Counted from the stretch's first letter, positions 8,912 through 18,030 are shown. The stretch is DNA of 64,000 nt from Pseudoalteromonas neustonica (GCF_001653135.1 NZ_BDDS01000004.1:124001-188000); one strand, 5' to 3'. The notes: a model not told the origin generated them from the letters alone. Numbers and translations: made by a program.

Positions 8912-9799
8912 ATGAGTGTTAAATCAAAAACTGAAGATCTAGAAGCTTTTGTAACTGTGGTTGATTGCGGCAGTTTTTCTCGGGCAGCCGTTTTATTAGA
9001 TCAACATATTGCTAAAGTATCCCGTGCGATAACGCGTCTTGAAACATGCTTAGAATGCGCTTTATTAAGTCGCACAACACGGCGTTTGGAGCTGACAGAA
9101 GAAGGCCAAACCTTTATTGAATACGCGAGAGAAGGATTAAATCTACTAGAGCATGGGGAGGAGTCGTTACGTTTATTAAAACATGCACCCGCGGGGAAAC
9201 TACGTGTAGATGCTGCGAGTCCATTTGTATTGCATCAGCTAACACCTTTAATAGCCCAATTTAGTCATTTATATCCAGATATTAGATTAGACATCACATC
9301 TCATGACAACGTAATTGATTTGCTTGAACATAAAACAGATTTAGCTATTCGTATTGGCCAATTGCCAGATTCAAACTTGCACGCACGTAAATTAGGTATT
9401 AGCCAACTACACCTTGTAGCGAGTCCTGCTTATTTAAAACAAAGCTCTGCACTTAATACGGAGTTAGATTTATATAACCATAAGTTAATTGGCTTTACAG
9501 GCACTACTAAGTTAAATAAGTGGCCACTTCAACAAGCCTGTGCACTTAATTTTTCTCTTAATGCCAGTAGCGGCGAAACCATTCGTCACTTATGCATTGC
9601 AGGACAAGGCATTGCACTACTTTCACAGTTTATGATCGCAGACGATCTCACTCACAATAGGTTAATAAAAGTCTTACCACAGGCAATAAAAACGCCTAAC
9701 CTACGTGAATCTGTACAAGCTGTGTATTACAAAAATAGTGCAGTATCGTCGCGTATAGTTGCCTTTTTAGATTTTATACAACCACGTCTAACACTTTAA
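8912..9799 (+). CDS. LysR-family transcriptional regulator
   Basis: The 295-residue protein has an N-terminal winged helix-turn-helix (S-F-S-R-A-A...V-S-R-A-I-T-R-L-E, ending L-L-S-R-T-T-R-R-L-E-L-T-E-E-G) and a LysR substrate-binding domain with the D-L-A-I-R-I-G segment of the CrgA-like subgroup. The start is supported by AAGG nine bases upstream. It is divergent from the MFS exporter and probably regulates it. The inducer is unknown. Confidence 0.9.
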   Translation: MSVKSKTEDLEAFVTVVDCGSFSRAAVLLDQHIAKVSRAITRLETCLECALLSRTTRRLELTEEGQTFIEYAREGLNLLEHGEESLRLLKHAPAGKLRVDAASPFVLHQLTPLIAQFSHLYPDIRLDITSHDNVIDLLEHKTDLAIRIGQLPDSNLHARKLGISQLHLVASPAYLKQSSALNTELDLYNHKLIGFTGTTKLNKWPLQQACALNFSLNASSGETIRHLCIAGQGIALLSQFMIADDLTHNRLIKVLPQAIKTPNLRESVQAVYYKNSAVSSRIVAFLDFIQPRLTL

Positions 9800-9810
9800 T
9801 TATGAACCCG

Positions 9811-10095
9811 TTATTCTTGGTGCTCAAACTGACCGCGGTACACTTCAAACACTTTCAATACGGTGTGTTGCGCTTTATTTAGATTATCAAACCAGTTATC
9901 AAAAACGTCGTCATCGTCTTGTTCACTTAACGCTAAATATTGCGCTAGCAATTCAACAATATCGTTATGTGTACAGCTTAATGGATCTATTTGTTGAGCA
10001 AGTACGCTGTGATCTCTGCTACGTAATGTGTCCATCACGCCTTGATCTATTTCTTGGCTTTGCTCACTGATGCTCTCTTTAATTGATTCACTCAT
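9811..10095 (-). CDS. Hypothetical acidic protein, 94 residues
   Basis: A small soluble acidic protein with an Asp tract (Q-D-D-D-D-V-F-D-N-W-F-D-N-L) and no signal peptide. It converges with the LysR gene with an 11-bp gap. It is followed upstream by a 256-bp spacer shared with the L31 gene. Not recognised; the open frame has an ATG with GGAGTA upstream and typical codon use, so it is likely real. Confidence 0.6.
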   Translation of the reverse strand: MSESIKESISEQSQEIDQGVMDTLRSRDHSVLAQQIDPLSCTHNDIVELLAQYLALSEQDDDDVFDNWFDNLNKAQHTVLKVFEVYRGQFEHQE

Positions 10096-10306
10096 ACTAA
10101 CCTGTACTCCTTAATGCTCGGTTACATATTATTTATAACAGGCTAATTAGCAATTGCTAGCTTTTTTGATCTAACTGCTTATTTTTTAGTTGATTTGCGC
10201 GAAATAGAACCATGTTCACTACTTTTACATCCATTGCACCTAAAAGTAATGACTTAGTTAGATTTAAAATAGTGTTTGCAAAGGATTCTTATTTACTATA
10301 AATTAT

Positions 10307-10321
10307 AGTTATACTATCACA
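10307..10321. promoter_or_regulatory. Zur-like box before rpmE2-rpmJ2
   Basis: AGTTATACTATCACA resembles the gammaproteobacterial Zur core TGTTATAnTATAACA at 12 of 14 fixed positions. It sits 30 bp before the type-B L31 gene, where Zur control is established in other bacteria. Confidence 0.7.
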
Positions 10322-10351
10322 TAACAATATTGATATAATTAAAGGCATTTT

Positions 10352-10603
10352 ATGAAACCTAATATTCATCCAGATTACCAAACAGTTGCTTTTCACGATA
10401 CTGCAGCAGATAGCTACTTTATTATTGGATCAACAATAAAAACGAGCCGAACTATTGAATTAGAAGGTAAAACTTACCCTTACGTGCCAATTGATGTATC
10501 AAGTGATTCTCACCCGTTTTACACAGGTAAACAAAAATCTGTTGCGACTGATGGCCGTGTTGCAGCGTTTAATCGTCGCTTCAAAAATATCGGGAGCAAG
10601 TAG
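10352..10603 (+). CDS. rpmE2: 50S ribosomal protein L31 type B (zinc-independent)
   Basis: The 83-residue protein starts M-K-P-N-I-H-P-D-Y and contains the [12 protein letters not shown] core of type-B L31. It has no cysteine, so the zinc-binding CxxC of ordinary L31 is absent. In zinc starvation it replaces the zinc-containing form in the 50S subunit, freeing zinc. It is followed two bases later by a type-B L36 gene and preceded by a Zur-like box, so zinc-dependent repression is likely. Confidence 0.95.
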   Translation: MKPNIHPDYQTVAFHDTAADSYFIIGSTIKTSRTIELEGKTYPYVPIDVSSDSHPFYTGKQKSVATDGRVAAFNRRFKNIGSK

Positions 10604-10605
10604 CA

Positions 10606-10746
10606 ATGAAAGTTTTAAGTTCACTTAAAAGTGCTAAAAATCGCCCAGGGTGTCAAATCGTTAAACGTAAAGGTCGTGTTTTTGTGATTTGTAAAGACAA
10701 CCCACGCTTTAAAGCCGTGCAAGGAATGAAAAAGAAAGGAAAGTAA
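10606..10746 (+). CDS. rpmJ2: 50S ribosomal protein L36 type B
   Basis: A 46-residue reading frame starting [11 protein letters not shown] and ending G-M-K-K-K-G-K. Only two of the four zinc ligands of ordinary L36 remain (Cys16 and Cys29), as expected for the zinc-free paralogue. It begins two bases after the L31 stop, so the pair is co-transcribed and probably translationally coupled under the same Zur-like site. Confidence 0.93.
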   Translation: MKVLSSLKSAKNRPGCQIVKRKGRVFVICKDNPRFKAVQGMKKKGK

Positions 10747-10756
10747 ACGCCCTTTT

Positions 10757-10783
10757 GTGCGCCTGAAAATTGGCGCACTTTTT
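10757..10783 (+). terminator. Rho-independent terminator of rpmE2-rpmJ2
   Basis: Stem GTGCGCC/GGCGCAC with an 8-base loop is followed by five Ts, 10 bp after the L36 stop. Confidence 0.85.
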
Positions 10784-10848
10784 ACCTTCTACAGTTATAT
10801 ACCTCTTGTCCAGCATACACCAGTCTTCGTAGTATAAAAAATAGCTTT

Positions 10849-11238
10849 TCACTTGCCAAATAACAGTTCCCAAAAACTTGGCGGCTCATGTAGTTTATGG
10901 TATTGCTGTCGTAACTCATTAATTGATTTTAATGGTTTTTTAGCAGCATCAAGCCCTTTTTCATTCGCTAACTTTTTAGCAATTTCAGCCTGAGCGATTA
11001 CTTTATCTAAGCCCTGGCGCGAACTTTCAGCTTCTTTATGAAAAGTCGCTGTCTTACTGAGCTTACCTAAAGTGATAAACTCATCAATCGCTGTATTAAA
11101 CTCACTTAATTGCGTTGCTTGAACACTGTGCTTATAAGCTAGCCCCATATTTTTCATATTGGTTTCAAGATCTAGCTCTTCAGCAAACACCAAAGTAGGC
11201 GTTAACATTAATACAATTATAAATAGCAGCGCTTTCAT
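10849..11238 (-). CDS. Cytochrome b562-family periplasmic protein
   Basis: The 129-residue precursor has a signal peptide cleaved after F-V-F-A (residue 19). The mature four-helix part begins E-E-L-D-L-E-T-N-M-K, which aligns with the haem-ligand Met of E. coli cytochrome b562, and the last helix has R-Q-Q-Y-H-K-L-H, which aligns with the haem-ligand His (Met28 and His114 here). It would bind haem b non-covalently in the periplasm. The E. coli protein has no firm physiological role. The C-terminal P-P-S-F-W-E-L-L-F-G-K tail is an extension. The 281-bp gap upstream (11239-11519) shows no further gene. Confidence 0.7.
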   Translation of the reverse strand: MKALLFIIVLMLTPTLVFAEELDLETNMKNMGLAYKHSVQATQLSEFNTAIDEFITLGKLSKTATFHKEAESSRQGLDKVIAQAEIAKKLANEKGLDAAKKPLKSINELRQQYHKLHEPPSFWELLFGK

Positions 11239-11519
11239 TTTAAACCTTGTAATATAATTTCTAGCGATAAAGCAACATTATATACTTAAAAAACTTAAAG
11301 GTACGCGTTTCAGTTAGAATTAAGAATAATAAACGGCTTCTGCTGGCTATCAATAAATTGCTTTATGTATACGAATTTTAGTATTAGCACCACTTTTGTA
11401 GCACTCATCACAATGTCTATAAATGCGCAAAACAGTCAATTATCCCTAATATTAGTATGGTCTAATTATGAATCGTACTGTCATTCTGGTAAAGTCTATC
11501 CTCATTTGATAGATGAATT

Positions 11520-12623
11520 TTGAGCATTACTTTGATTTTATTTTCCCGGATTCTAACAAGTTCTTTATTACTAGTTGCTATACTGTCATCGTTTAATGTA
11601 TTGGCGTTGAACATAACATTTATTAATCCCGGTTTTAACAAAAGTACTGATGACGTGAATAACAGCACAGGCGATTTCTGGTATAAAGTATCAGCAGCAA
11701 TGCACGCAGCATCAGACGATCTAGATATTAATTTAACCGTTTATTATGCCAATCGTAATCACATATTAATGAAAGAACTTATATCTAAAGCACTCAAAGC
11801 AAAGCCAGATTTACTTATCTTAGTTGATGAAAAACAAGTGATTAGTAATTATTTGTTATCAATAAATACCGATAATGTACCATTGTATTTTCTTTTAAAT
11901 CGCCCAAATGCATCCCGATTACATTATCTCATACAACATAATGCAAATATTGTAGGCAGTATGGTCCCTGATAACCGTATGGGCGGGCGCTTGTTAGCTG
12001 AAGCGCTTTTTAACAAACATCGCAACAGTAGTAACACCAATATGAAAATTTTAGCCCTGCTTGGTGACTACACGACACCTGCTGCAACTGCTCGTCGTGC
12101 TGGACTGACTGATTATTTGAATTCATACCCTGAAGCATCATTATTTGCTGAGGATGTGGCTAATTGGTCTCTTGAAGAAAGTTATACAAAAACGTTAGCG
12201 TTTTTACAAAATGCCCCTGAGATTAATGCTATTTGGTGCGCCAATGATGCGATTGCATTTGGCGCAATTAAAGCTCTTAATACTTTGAATCTAAGAAAAC
12301 ATGTAGTCGTAGGCGGTATTAATTGGGACACGCCTGAAAATAAAGATATAACACTTGATGTTTCTATAGGTGGGCATGTTTTATTAGGGGCGCACGCGCT
12401 TTTAAACATCTATGATGCATCTAAAAAACCTGAGCAATTTCCATTGCAACATAAACAAGTTGCATCATTTAATAATAGAACGGATGACTATGAAGCACTT
12501 ATAAATAAAATAAATAGTGGTGATTTGAAGATGATTGATTTTTTACTCTTTTCTCAAACACAGGAAAACCATTTAGATTTCACGGTTGAAAATTTAGCCC
12601 ATGAGCTAAAAAACTCACTGTAA
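11520..12623 (+). CDS. Periplasmic sugar-binding-type protein (LacI/RbsB fold), orphan
   Basis: The 367-residue protein has a signal peptide (cleavage near residue 29) and two Rossmann-like lobes of the Peripla_BP_4 family, including I-V-G-S-M-V-P-D-N-R-M-G-G-R-L-L-A-E-A and W-C-A-N-D-A-I-A-F-G-A motifs. The only possible start is TTG at 11520 because an in-frame TGA lies two codons upstream; the ribosome site is weak. No ABC permease or ATPase gene is adjacent, so it may feed a sensor (a LuxP- or TorT-like role) rather than a transporter. That is inference. Confidence 0.75.
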   Translation: MSITLILFSRILTSSLLLVAILSSFNVLALNITFINPGFNKSTDDVNNSTGDFWYKVSAAMHAASDDLDINLTVYYANRNHILMKELISKALKAKPDLLILVDEKQVISNYLLSINTDNVPLYFLLNRPNASRLHYLIQHNANIVGSMVPDNRMGGRLLAEALFNKHRNSSNTNMKILALLGDYTTPAATARRAGLTDYLNSYPEASLFAEDVANWSLEESYTKTLAFLQNAPEINAIWCANDAIAFGAIKALNTLNLRKHVVVGGINWDTPENKDITLDVSIGGHVLLGAHALLNIYDASKKPEQFPLQHKQVASFNNRTDDYEALINKINSGDLKMIDFLLFSQTQENHLDFTVENLAHELKNSL

Positions 12624-12642
12624 AGCCCCTTTACAGTGAGTT
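12612..12642 (+). terminator. Terminator overlapping the stop of the binding-protein gene
   Basis: A 14-bp perfect stem (AACTCACTGTAAAG with its complement) and CCC loop, followed by a short T/A tract. The TAA stop lies inside the left arm. The facing arm could also terminate the convergent strand. Confidence 0.8.
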
Positions 12643-12705
12643 TAAAATATTCAAGTCGTTTTTAACACGATATCTATATTCTGTGTAACCAATAAAACTA
12701 CTAAA

Positions 12706-14328
12706 TTAAAGTGACTGTAAAAACACGATCACTTGCTGGCGCTTGTCTTTATTCAACTGAGTGAATTTATCTCGACTTGTTTGCGCTTCACCGCCATGCC
12801 ATAGAATCGCTTCTTCAAGACTTGTTGCACGCCCATCATGTAAAAATCCAGCGCCTGGATTAACTGTTTTTGTTAACCCTATCCCCCAAAGTGGCCTTGT
12901 TTTCCATTGTCTGCCAGACGCTAAAAAGTCACGACGATTATCAGCGAGTCCCTCTCCCATATCGTGTAAAAGCATATCTGTAAATGGCCAAATTACTTGC
13001 CCTTTAATACCTTCAGGTGCTTTTACACCACCGAGCATAAGATCACTTTGTGTTGAAGTCGTAAAGCTTGGTGTGTGGCAACCATTGCAGTTGATCTCAG
13101 AGAAAAGCTTAGCGCCTGCTCTCACATCAGGATTACTTATATCGCGTCTTGCAGGTACAGCCAGTGTTTGTGCGTAAAAAACCACCGCATTTGAAAACTC
13201 ATCACTTGCTTCCGGTAAACCTTGTGCATCTGTGCCAGTGTCTTGATAGTTAGTACGTGATAAGTAACTGTCATGCATCAAGGTGTTTGCAATACTTTCT
13301 TGTGCGAATAATGAATTTGTTACTCCCATATCGCCACGTAATGCCGCCAATGATTGTTGACGTACCGAGGGGGTGCTGGCTTTCCAGCCAAAGCGCCCTA
13401 ATGACACCGGATTATCAATTCCTTGCTGTGCTTTTACTGCATCAAATACCCAATTGGCTTGACCTTTAATGCCATCATTATTGCTATCTATTGGATCTTC
13501 TAATGCCAAAATATCTTCATCTGTTATCGCTTCTAATAAGCCAAGACCAAATACCGGCATACCGTTGCGTGCACTAAACTGAACATCACTACTGGCTAAT
13601 TCGCTCAATGAATAATTACTTGGTGAATCCCATGCATTATCGACTTCAAAAACTGGCTGCTTTAAAGTCACCGTTTGCCCATCTGGGTATGTGAATTCAG
13701 TGTATTTATAACTTAAGTAAACATCTGCTTGGCCTCCAAAGTGGTTTTGTTGCCAATCTTCTCGCGCTTGTAATACACCGCGATGAAACAGCTGATCGCC
13801 AAAACCTGGGACAGGTGTATTTTTACAATAATCATTTGTACTATTTGGCTGATTGCATACACCATCAGCTAAGCTTACACGTAAAAATATTCCGGCATCG
13901 CTGCCTAATTTAATTCTGCCATCGGGGGTACTTGGCAATACGGTACTTGGGCGGCCATCACGTTGATGACAGGCATTGCAGTTATTATTATTAAAAACCG
14001 GACCCACCCCATCTAAGTCAGGGTGCGTATCATTTGGTGCTGTTGTAAACGCCGTTTCAAAATCAGTATCCCCATCAAGGTGTAAATTTAATTCTGCTGG
14101 CGATAAATTAGGCATAGGAGTAGAAAAACCATGCCCGGAATTATTTGTATCATGCGTTGTTGCGTCACCGGCAAGTGCGCTGACATCTATGTACGAAGGT
14201 AACTCTTCAACTATTGGTGGGGTTACTGGAGTAGTATTTGTATCACTACTACTGCTACCTCCACCACACCCGCTCAGCATTGCTAAGCTGAAAAATAAAG
14301 GTGTATATGGTTTAATTACTTTTATCAT
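12706..14328 (-). CDS. Di-haem oxidoreductase lipoprotein (DUF1111 / thiol-oxidoreductase family)
   Basis: The 540-residue protein has a lipobox L-S-G-C (Cys21) followed by a Gly/Ser linker, then two c-type haem motifs, C-N-A-C-H near residue 117 and C-N-G-C-H near residue 415, as in the di-haem oxidoreductase/peroxidase family. Family members are found with imelysin genes in iron-regulated clusters. It lies downstream of an imelysin and porin gene, but a MITE-like repeat and a hairpin intervene. It probably works in the periplasm in electron transfer linked to iron acquisition; the exact reaction is unknown. Confidence 0.85.
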   Translation of the reverse strand: MIKVIKPYTPLFFSLAMLSGCGGGSSSSDTNTTPVTPPIVEELPSYIDVSALAGDATTHDTNNSGHGFSTPMPNLSPAELNLHLDGDTDFETAFTTAPNDTHPDLDGVGPVFNNNNCNACHQRDGRPSTVLPSTPDGRIKLGSDAGIFLRVSLADGVCNQPNSTNDYCKNTPVPGFGDQLFHRGVLQAREDWQQNHFGGQADVYLSYKYTEFTYPDGQTVTLKQPVFEVDNAWDSPSNYSLSELASSDVQFSARNGMPVFGLGLLEAITDEDILALEDPIDSNNDGIKGQANWVFDAVKAQQGIDNPVSLGRFGWKASTPSVRQQSLAALRGDMGVTNSLFAQESIANTLMHDSYLSRTNYQDTGTDAQGLPEASDEFSNAVVFYAQTLAVPARRDISNPDVRAGAKLFSEINCNGCHTPSFTTSTQSDLMLGGVKAPEGIKGQVIWPFTDMLLHDMGEGLADNRRDFLASGRQWKTRPLWGIGLTKTVNPGAGFLHDGRATSLEEAILWHGGEAQTSRDKFTQLNKDKRQQVIVFLQSL

Positions 14329-14350
14329 GACGGTTTCTTTTTAATGTTAA

Positions 14351-14376
14351 GCAAAAAAGGGAAGCATTTGCTTCCC
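14351..14376 (-). terminator. Terminator-like hairpin just before the di-haem gene
   Basis: On the minus strand GGGAAGC-AAAT-GCTTCCC is followed by six Ts. It lies only 22 bp upstream of the di-haem oxidoreductase start, leaving no room for a promoter between them. It may be a leaky terminator or attenuator. Confidence 0.75.
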
Positions 14377-14388
14377 TCTTCATTTATT

Positions 14389-14665
14389 TATACCCAAGCC
14401 ACCTCAAGATGCGAGCGTCGTTGGAATTAAAAGCGATTTAGGCAAGGCATTGATTGCAAGTAATAGTGGTTCTATTATTAAAATCAATCCCTTATAAAAG
14501 TAACGCAGTATAAATCGCTTTTAAACCAACCCGTTGGGCGTTTCACAGAGACTTACTCTCATCGTTGTTCCTTCTTAAAAGGGACGGCCATTCCTACAAA
14601 GTAACGCCTTGATATTAAGCCTCGGTGAAACGCTGAATTCTGCATCTTGAGATGGCTTGGGTATA
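14389..14665. repeat. MITE-like repeat, family A, full-length copy 2
   Basis: A 277-bp element with ends TATACCCAAGCCACCTCAAG and its inverse. It is inverted relative to the copy at 6518-6781, with few substitutions and an extra 13 bp or so near the centre (around 14489-14504). It sits between the imelysin and di-haem genes. Confidence 0.85.
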
Positions 14666-14670
14666 CACGG

Positions 14671-15822
14671 TTATACGTCCCATTTTTTAAGTAATGGAAC
14701 AACTTCTTCTTCAAGTGATTTTTGTAACTCACCTAAGCTATCAATGGCAGCTTGAACTCTTACGCGCGCATCGTCATCTTTAATTGCTTGACGAAATGGC
14801 ATGTTATTTTCACCCGCGATTGCTTCAATAGCTGTAATTGCTGCGCTGATCTGCGTTTCAACTTTAGCTGCAAGTGTCGCATCCCCTGCTTCAATTAATG
14901 CTTTAAGGCCTGGGCTATCGTTTTCGTTTGCAAACGTACCTAAATAAACGTTTTGAACGCCTTTAATGTTATCGCTAAAGTCTGTTAATGAATTCCAGCT
15001 ATACTGCGACTCTACTTTAGATGTATCCGCATTATCTTTTGTGGTGTTGAATGGTTCTGCAATTTTGCCATTGCCTACCTCATCTACAATACCAATTAAA
15101 CCATTCACTAATTCTTCAACCACACCTAAATTTGAGGCATATTTGTCGTTACCCGGAGTTAAAAGGTAATCTTTATAAGCTGGCTCTTTATCACCATCAG
15201 CAGATACCGTCCATGCACTTGATAGGCTATCTGTGTAAAATGCAAATACTTCAGCGCAGGCAATTAAATATTCAATTTCACGTACTGTCATTTCAGCAAT
15301 GGCTTTTTCGTTGTCGGCAACACCATCACCAAACAATAAAAACTCCATAGTATGAAAACCTTGCACGCCATCATCTAAGCCTTTAATGGTGTCTGCAGTA
15401 AATACCGTATCGCTGGCAAGCAACGTGTTTAAATCTGTCGTGTTTAGTGGCCATGTATCTAAATGCGGATCAATTGATAAGCTATCAACTGGACCAAAAA
15501 TGTGTGACTCGCCCTGCTCCCAAAATATACGCGCGTCTTTCCAAGCATCTTGTGCTTTAGCTAAAGATTCTTGATTTTGGTTATTGAGTAAATTTTGCGC
15601 TGCAACGTAAAGTGCATCTGCTTTTGTATCAAGTATTTCGTAGCCATCAACAATCACGTCTGTCGTTACATTGGCAATTAAATCAGTCGCATCATATGTA
15701 AACTTCGTTGATGCAACTGGCGGCGGCGTAGTAGAACCTGAATCATCAGATGATGATGAACCACATGCTACGAGTGTAGATGCTAAAATTATTGCTGTGA
15801 TGCTATTAAGTACCGTTTTCAT
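14671..15822 (-). CDS. Imelysin-family lipoprotein (M75, iron-regulated)
   Basis: The 383-residue protein has a lipobox (V-A-C at residue 20) with a Ser-rich linker, then an all-helical imelysin domain with G-F-H-T-M-E, the GxHxxE signature proposed to bind metal. Imelysins are periplasmic or outer-membrane-anchored proteins linked to iron uptake; peptidase activity is doubtful. It starts 10 bp after a porin gene, in the same operon, and the upstream Fur-like box indicates iron control. No truncation is seen. Confidence 0.88.
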   Translation of the reverse strand: MKTVLNSITAIILASTLVACGSSSSDDSGSTTPPPVASTKFTYDATDLIANVTTDVIVDGYEILDTKADALYVAAQNLLNNQNQESLAKAQDAWKDARIFWEQGESHIFGPVDSLSIDPHLDTWPLNTTDLNTLLASDTVFTADTIKGLDDGVQGFHTMEFLLFGDGVADNEKAIAEMTVREIEYLIACAEVFAFYTDSLSSAWTVSADGDKEPAYKDYLLTPGNDKYASNLGVVEELVNGLIGIVDEVGNGKIAEPFNTTKDNADTSKVESQYSWNSLTDFSDNIKGVQNVYLGTFANENDSPGLKALIEAGDATLAAKVETQISAAITAIEAIAGENNMPFRQAIKDDDARVRVQAAIDSLGELQKSLEEEVVPLLKKWDV

Positions 15823-15832
15823 CCTTTAAATC

Positions 15833-17239
15833 CTATAAAGTAGTTGAGAATATATAGCCGATTGACGCGCTAAAATGAGTGGTGTTATCAATATTGCTTT
15901 GCGCATACTGACGTTGCCCACCTTGGAATTTTAAAATTAAATTTTTATTTGGTAAGTAGTTAATACCCATACTAAATTCGCTAATGTCAAAACGATCAAT
16001 CGGCGTGCCTTTAGCAACTTCTAGTAATGGGTTTGCATAATCAAATGAGGTAAATACATAAAGCGGACTGGATAAGTTAAACATATGTTGTGTGTTATAC
16101 GCTGCTTCAAAAAATGCAGACTCTGACTTACTACCCAGTTGAGAAAAACTGCCAGGGCGAAGACCTGGCGTGGTTTTATTCGCATTGGTAATGGCAACAG
16201 AATCTTCAAGTTCACCGTATAAGTATTGCCCGCGTAGTGTGAAATCTTGATATTCCCACGCGCCATGAACACCTAAAATAGAGACATTCCCGTCAACATC
16301 TAACTTGCCTTGGTTGCGGCGGTTTCCACTTGTATCGCTGTTGTAATAACTGATACCTACGCCTTTACCTTTTTTAACATCGCCATAATCAAGACGTAAA
16401 GTAAGCGCTAAATCATCGGCAGTGTTCGTTTCAAAACGTTGTTGCGCACCACCAGCAATCCAGTTTGTGGTGCGAAAATATTCTGAGTTTAAACCAGTAC
16501 TGATCATCGTCTGCAACGTAAAATCTTGCCAATTGGTGATCAGGTTAACCCCAGTTTCATGCCATACTTGCGGGATCATACTCGCTTCACTCCAGTGGCG
16601 TGACGTAGTAAAGTATTGATCTGGTTTATTTAAATCAGTGCCTAAACCTACAGGTACGTATATATGGCCAAATTTAACCTGCACATTCGGGTTAAACTCA
16701 TATTTTACCTGCAGTTTTTCAACAATGACTTCACCACCTGCTTCTACTTCACTTTCAAACTCACCAAACTCTTCAAAACCATCGTATTCAAGCGTTGTGC
16801 CTGTGCCACCGTGCTCATACTCAATTTCAAATTCTATTTGCCAATTTTTGTTTATTTGATATTCAAATTCAGTCACTACTCGCTCTAAGTCGGTTGTGGC
16901 TCGACGATCTGGCGATATATCTTGAATATTGTCGAATATTTCATCATTACGATAAGCTAAAGTGCCGTAGCTCTTAAATGTAAGAGAGGGTGTATCGCTT
17001 TTATCACGAATGAACGATTGCTTTTTTTTATCAGTCGTTACTACGTTAATATCATTAAGCTGCGTTTTTTGTTGCTGTTGTTCTGCTAACTGAGCAGTTA
17101 ATCGTGTAATCGCTTTTTGTTGCAGAGCTAATTGCTGCTGCAATTGTGCTAACTGTGTTTCAACATCAACATCTGTTGCAAAAACTGATGTTGGTAAAAG
17201 TGCGAGGTAAATCGCAGTAGAAATGATTTTTCGTGTCAT
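15833..17239 (-). CDS. Porin of OprO/OprP type with N-terminal coiled coil
   Basis: The protein has a signal peptide (cleaved near V-F-A), a Gln-rich coiled coil at about residues 25-60 that may trimerise, and a beta barrel ending in an aromatic-rich strand (S-I-G-Y-I-F). The ATG at 17239 is chosen because GGGGGC lies 8 bases upstream, while the ATG at 17251 has no clear ribosome site; this gives 468 residues. As first gene of an iron-regulated operon with imelysin, it probably passes an iron compound or phosphate-like anion. The specificity is unknown. Confidence 0.75.
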   Translation of the reverse strand: MTRKIISTAIYLALLPTSVFATDVDVETQLAQLQQQLALQQKAITRLTAQLAEQQQQKTQLNDINVVTTDKKKQSFIRDKSDTPSLTFKSYGTLAYRNDEIFDNIQDISPDRRATTDLERVVTEFEYQINKNWQIEFEIEYEHGGTGTTLEYDGFEEFGEFESEVEAGGEVIVEKLQVKYEFNPNVQVKFGHIYVPVGLGTDLNKPDQYFTTSRHWSEASMIPQVWHETGVNLITNWQDFTLQTMISTGLNSEYFRTTNWIAGGAQQRFETNTADDLALTLRLDYGDVKKGKGVGISYYNSDTSGNRRNQGKLDVDGNVSILGVHGAWEYQDFTLRGQYLYGELEDSVAITNANKTTPGLRPGSFSQLGSKSESAFFEAAYNTQHMFNLSSPLYVFTSFDYANPLLEVAKGTPIDRFDISEFSMGINYLPNKNLILKFQGGQRQYAQSNIDNTTHFSASIGYIFSTTL

Positions 17240-17264
17240 TACAGCCCCCATAAGTAAAGAGCAA

Positions 17265-17279
17265 TGATAATGGTTGTTA
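17265..17279. promoter_or_regulatory. Fur-like box before the porin-imelysin operon
   Basis: TGATAATGGTTGTTA matches 11 of 14 fixed positions of the 7-1-7 Fur consensus, 26 bp upstream of the chosen porin start. Confidence 0.65.
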
Positions 17280-17452
17280 TTTTTGATGTAAATAGCATTA
17301 TTGAATAAATTAACATTAATACACTATTAATTTATTTAATTAGTATTCTTAACAGTTAAGTGTTAACAGTTTAGGGACAAACATCTGTCAGATTCAGCTT
17401 TGTAATAGATGGGATTAAGGCATAGTGATTTGGAGAGTTTAAATTACTTATT

Positions 17453-17971
17453 TTATTGAACTGCTATTGGTTGCTGTGCTTCACTGCCTACACACCATCC
17501 TTCAAAGATAATTATATCAATGGCATGATTGTTTGCAGACCATAATGATTTTTGAATAGGGTTATCACTTTGCTTATCAAACTTAGGGGTTGGCACAGCC
17601 ACCTTACCCGCGAGTAATGCGCTAAATGTCTGTTTCATGAGCATTATGTCATGTGCACCTGGTACGCCACGCGTTGCAAATAATGGGGGTATGTCTTTAG
17701 CTAGCTGTTGGCGGCTTGCCTGATTGTGGTAAAAATCATCAATCTATAGGGAAATACTATTAAATGCAGTATTGAAGTTGATCCACGTAACTAAAAAGTC
17801 AGCGAGGGTCGTTTTTCCTGAACCTTGGCAACCATTAATTGCCACGACCATTGGTTGCCCTCGTTTTTTAGCCGCAATAGTATCCTGCGCTAACGGGGTA
17901 AACAACTGCTCACTCAAATATTGATATTTATGCGGCAGCTGATGCTTTGCTAAAAAAGAGGCTATATCCAC
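17453..17971 (-). pseudogene. Broken D-glycerate 3-kinase-like gene (GlxK/YggC type P-loop kinase)
   Basis: The frame starts with an N-terminal domain and a P-loop G-C-Q-G-S-G-K-T-T, then stops at a TAG after N-S-I-S-L (17744-17746). Reading continues in the same frame as I-D-D-F-Y-H-N-Q, then G-V-P-G-A-H-D, P-T-P-K-F-D-K and F-E-G-W-C-V-G, all motifs of this kinase family in the right order. The S-L-x-I-D-D-F-Y context shows the amber codon replaced one residue. The frame ends after I-A-V-Q, losing about 100 C-terminal residues. The gene is therefore doubly damaged and probably dead. Confidence 0.85.
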
Positions 17972-18030
17972 ACTATTGACCTCTTGTATATAATGCTCAC
18001 AATAATACCTATTTTATTTTTAGTAAGTAA

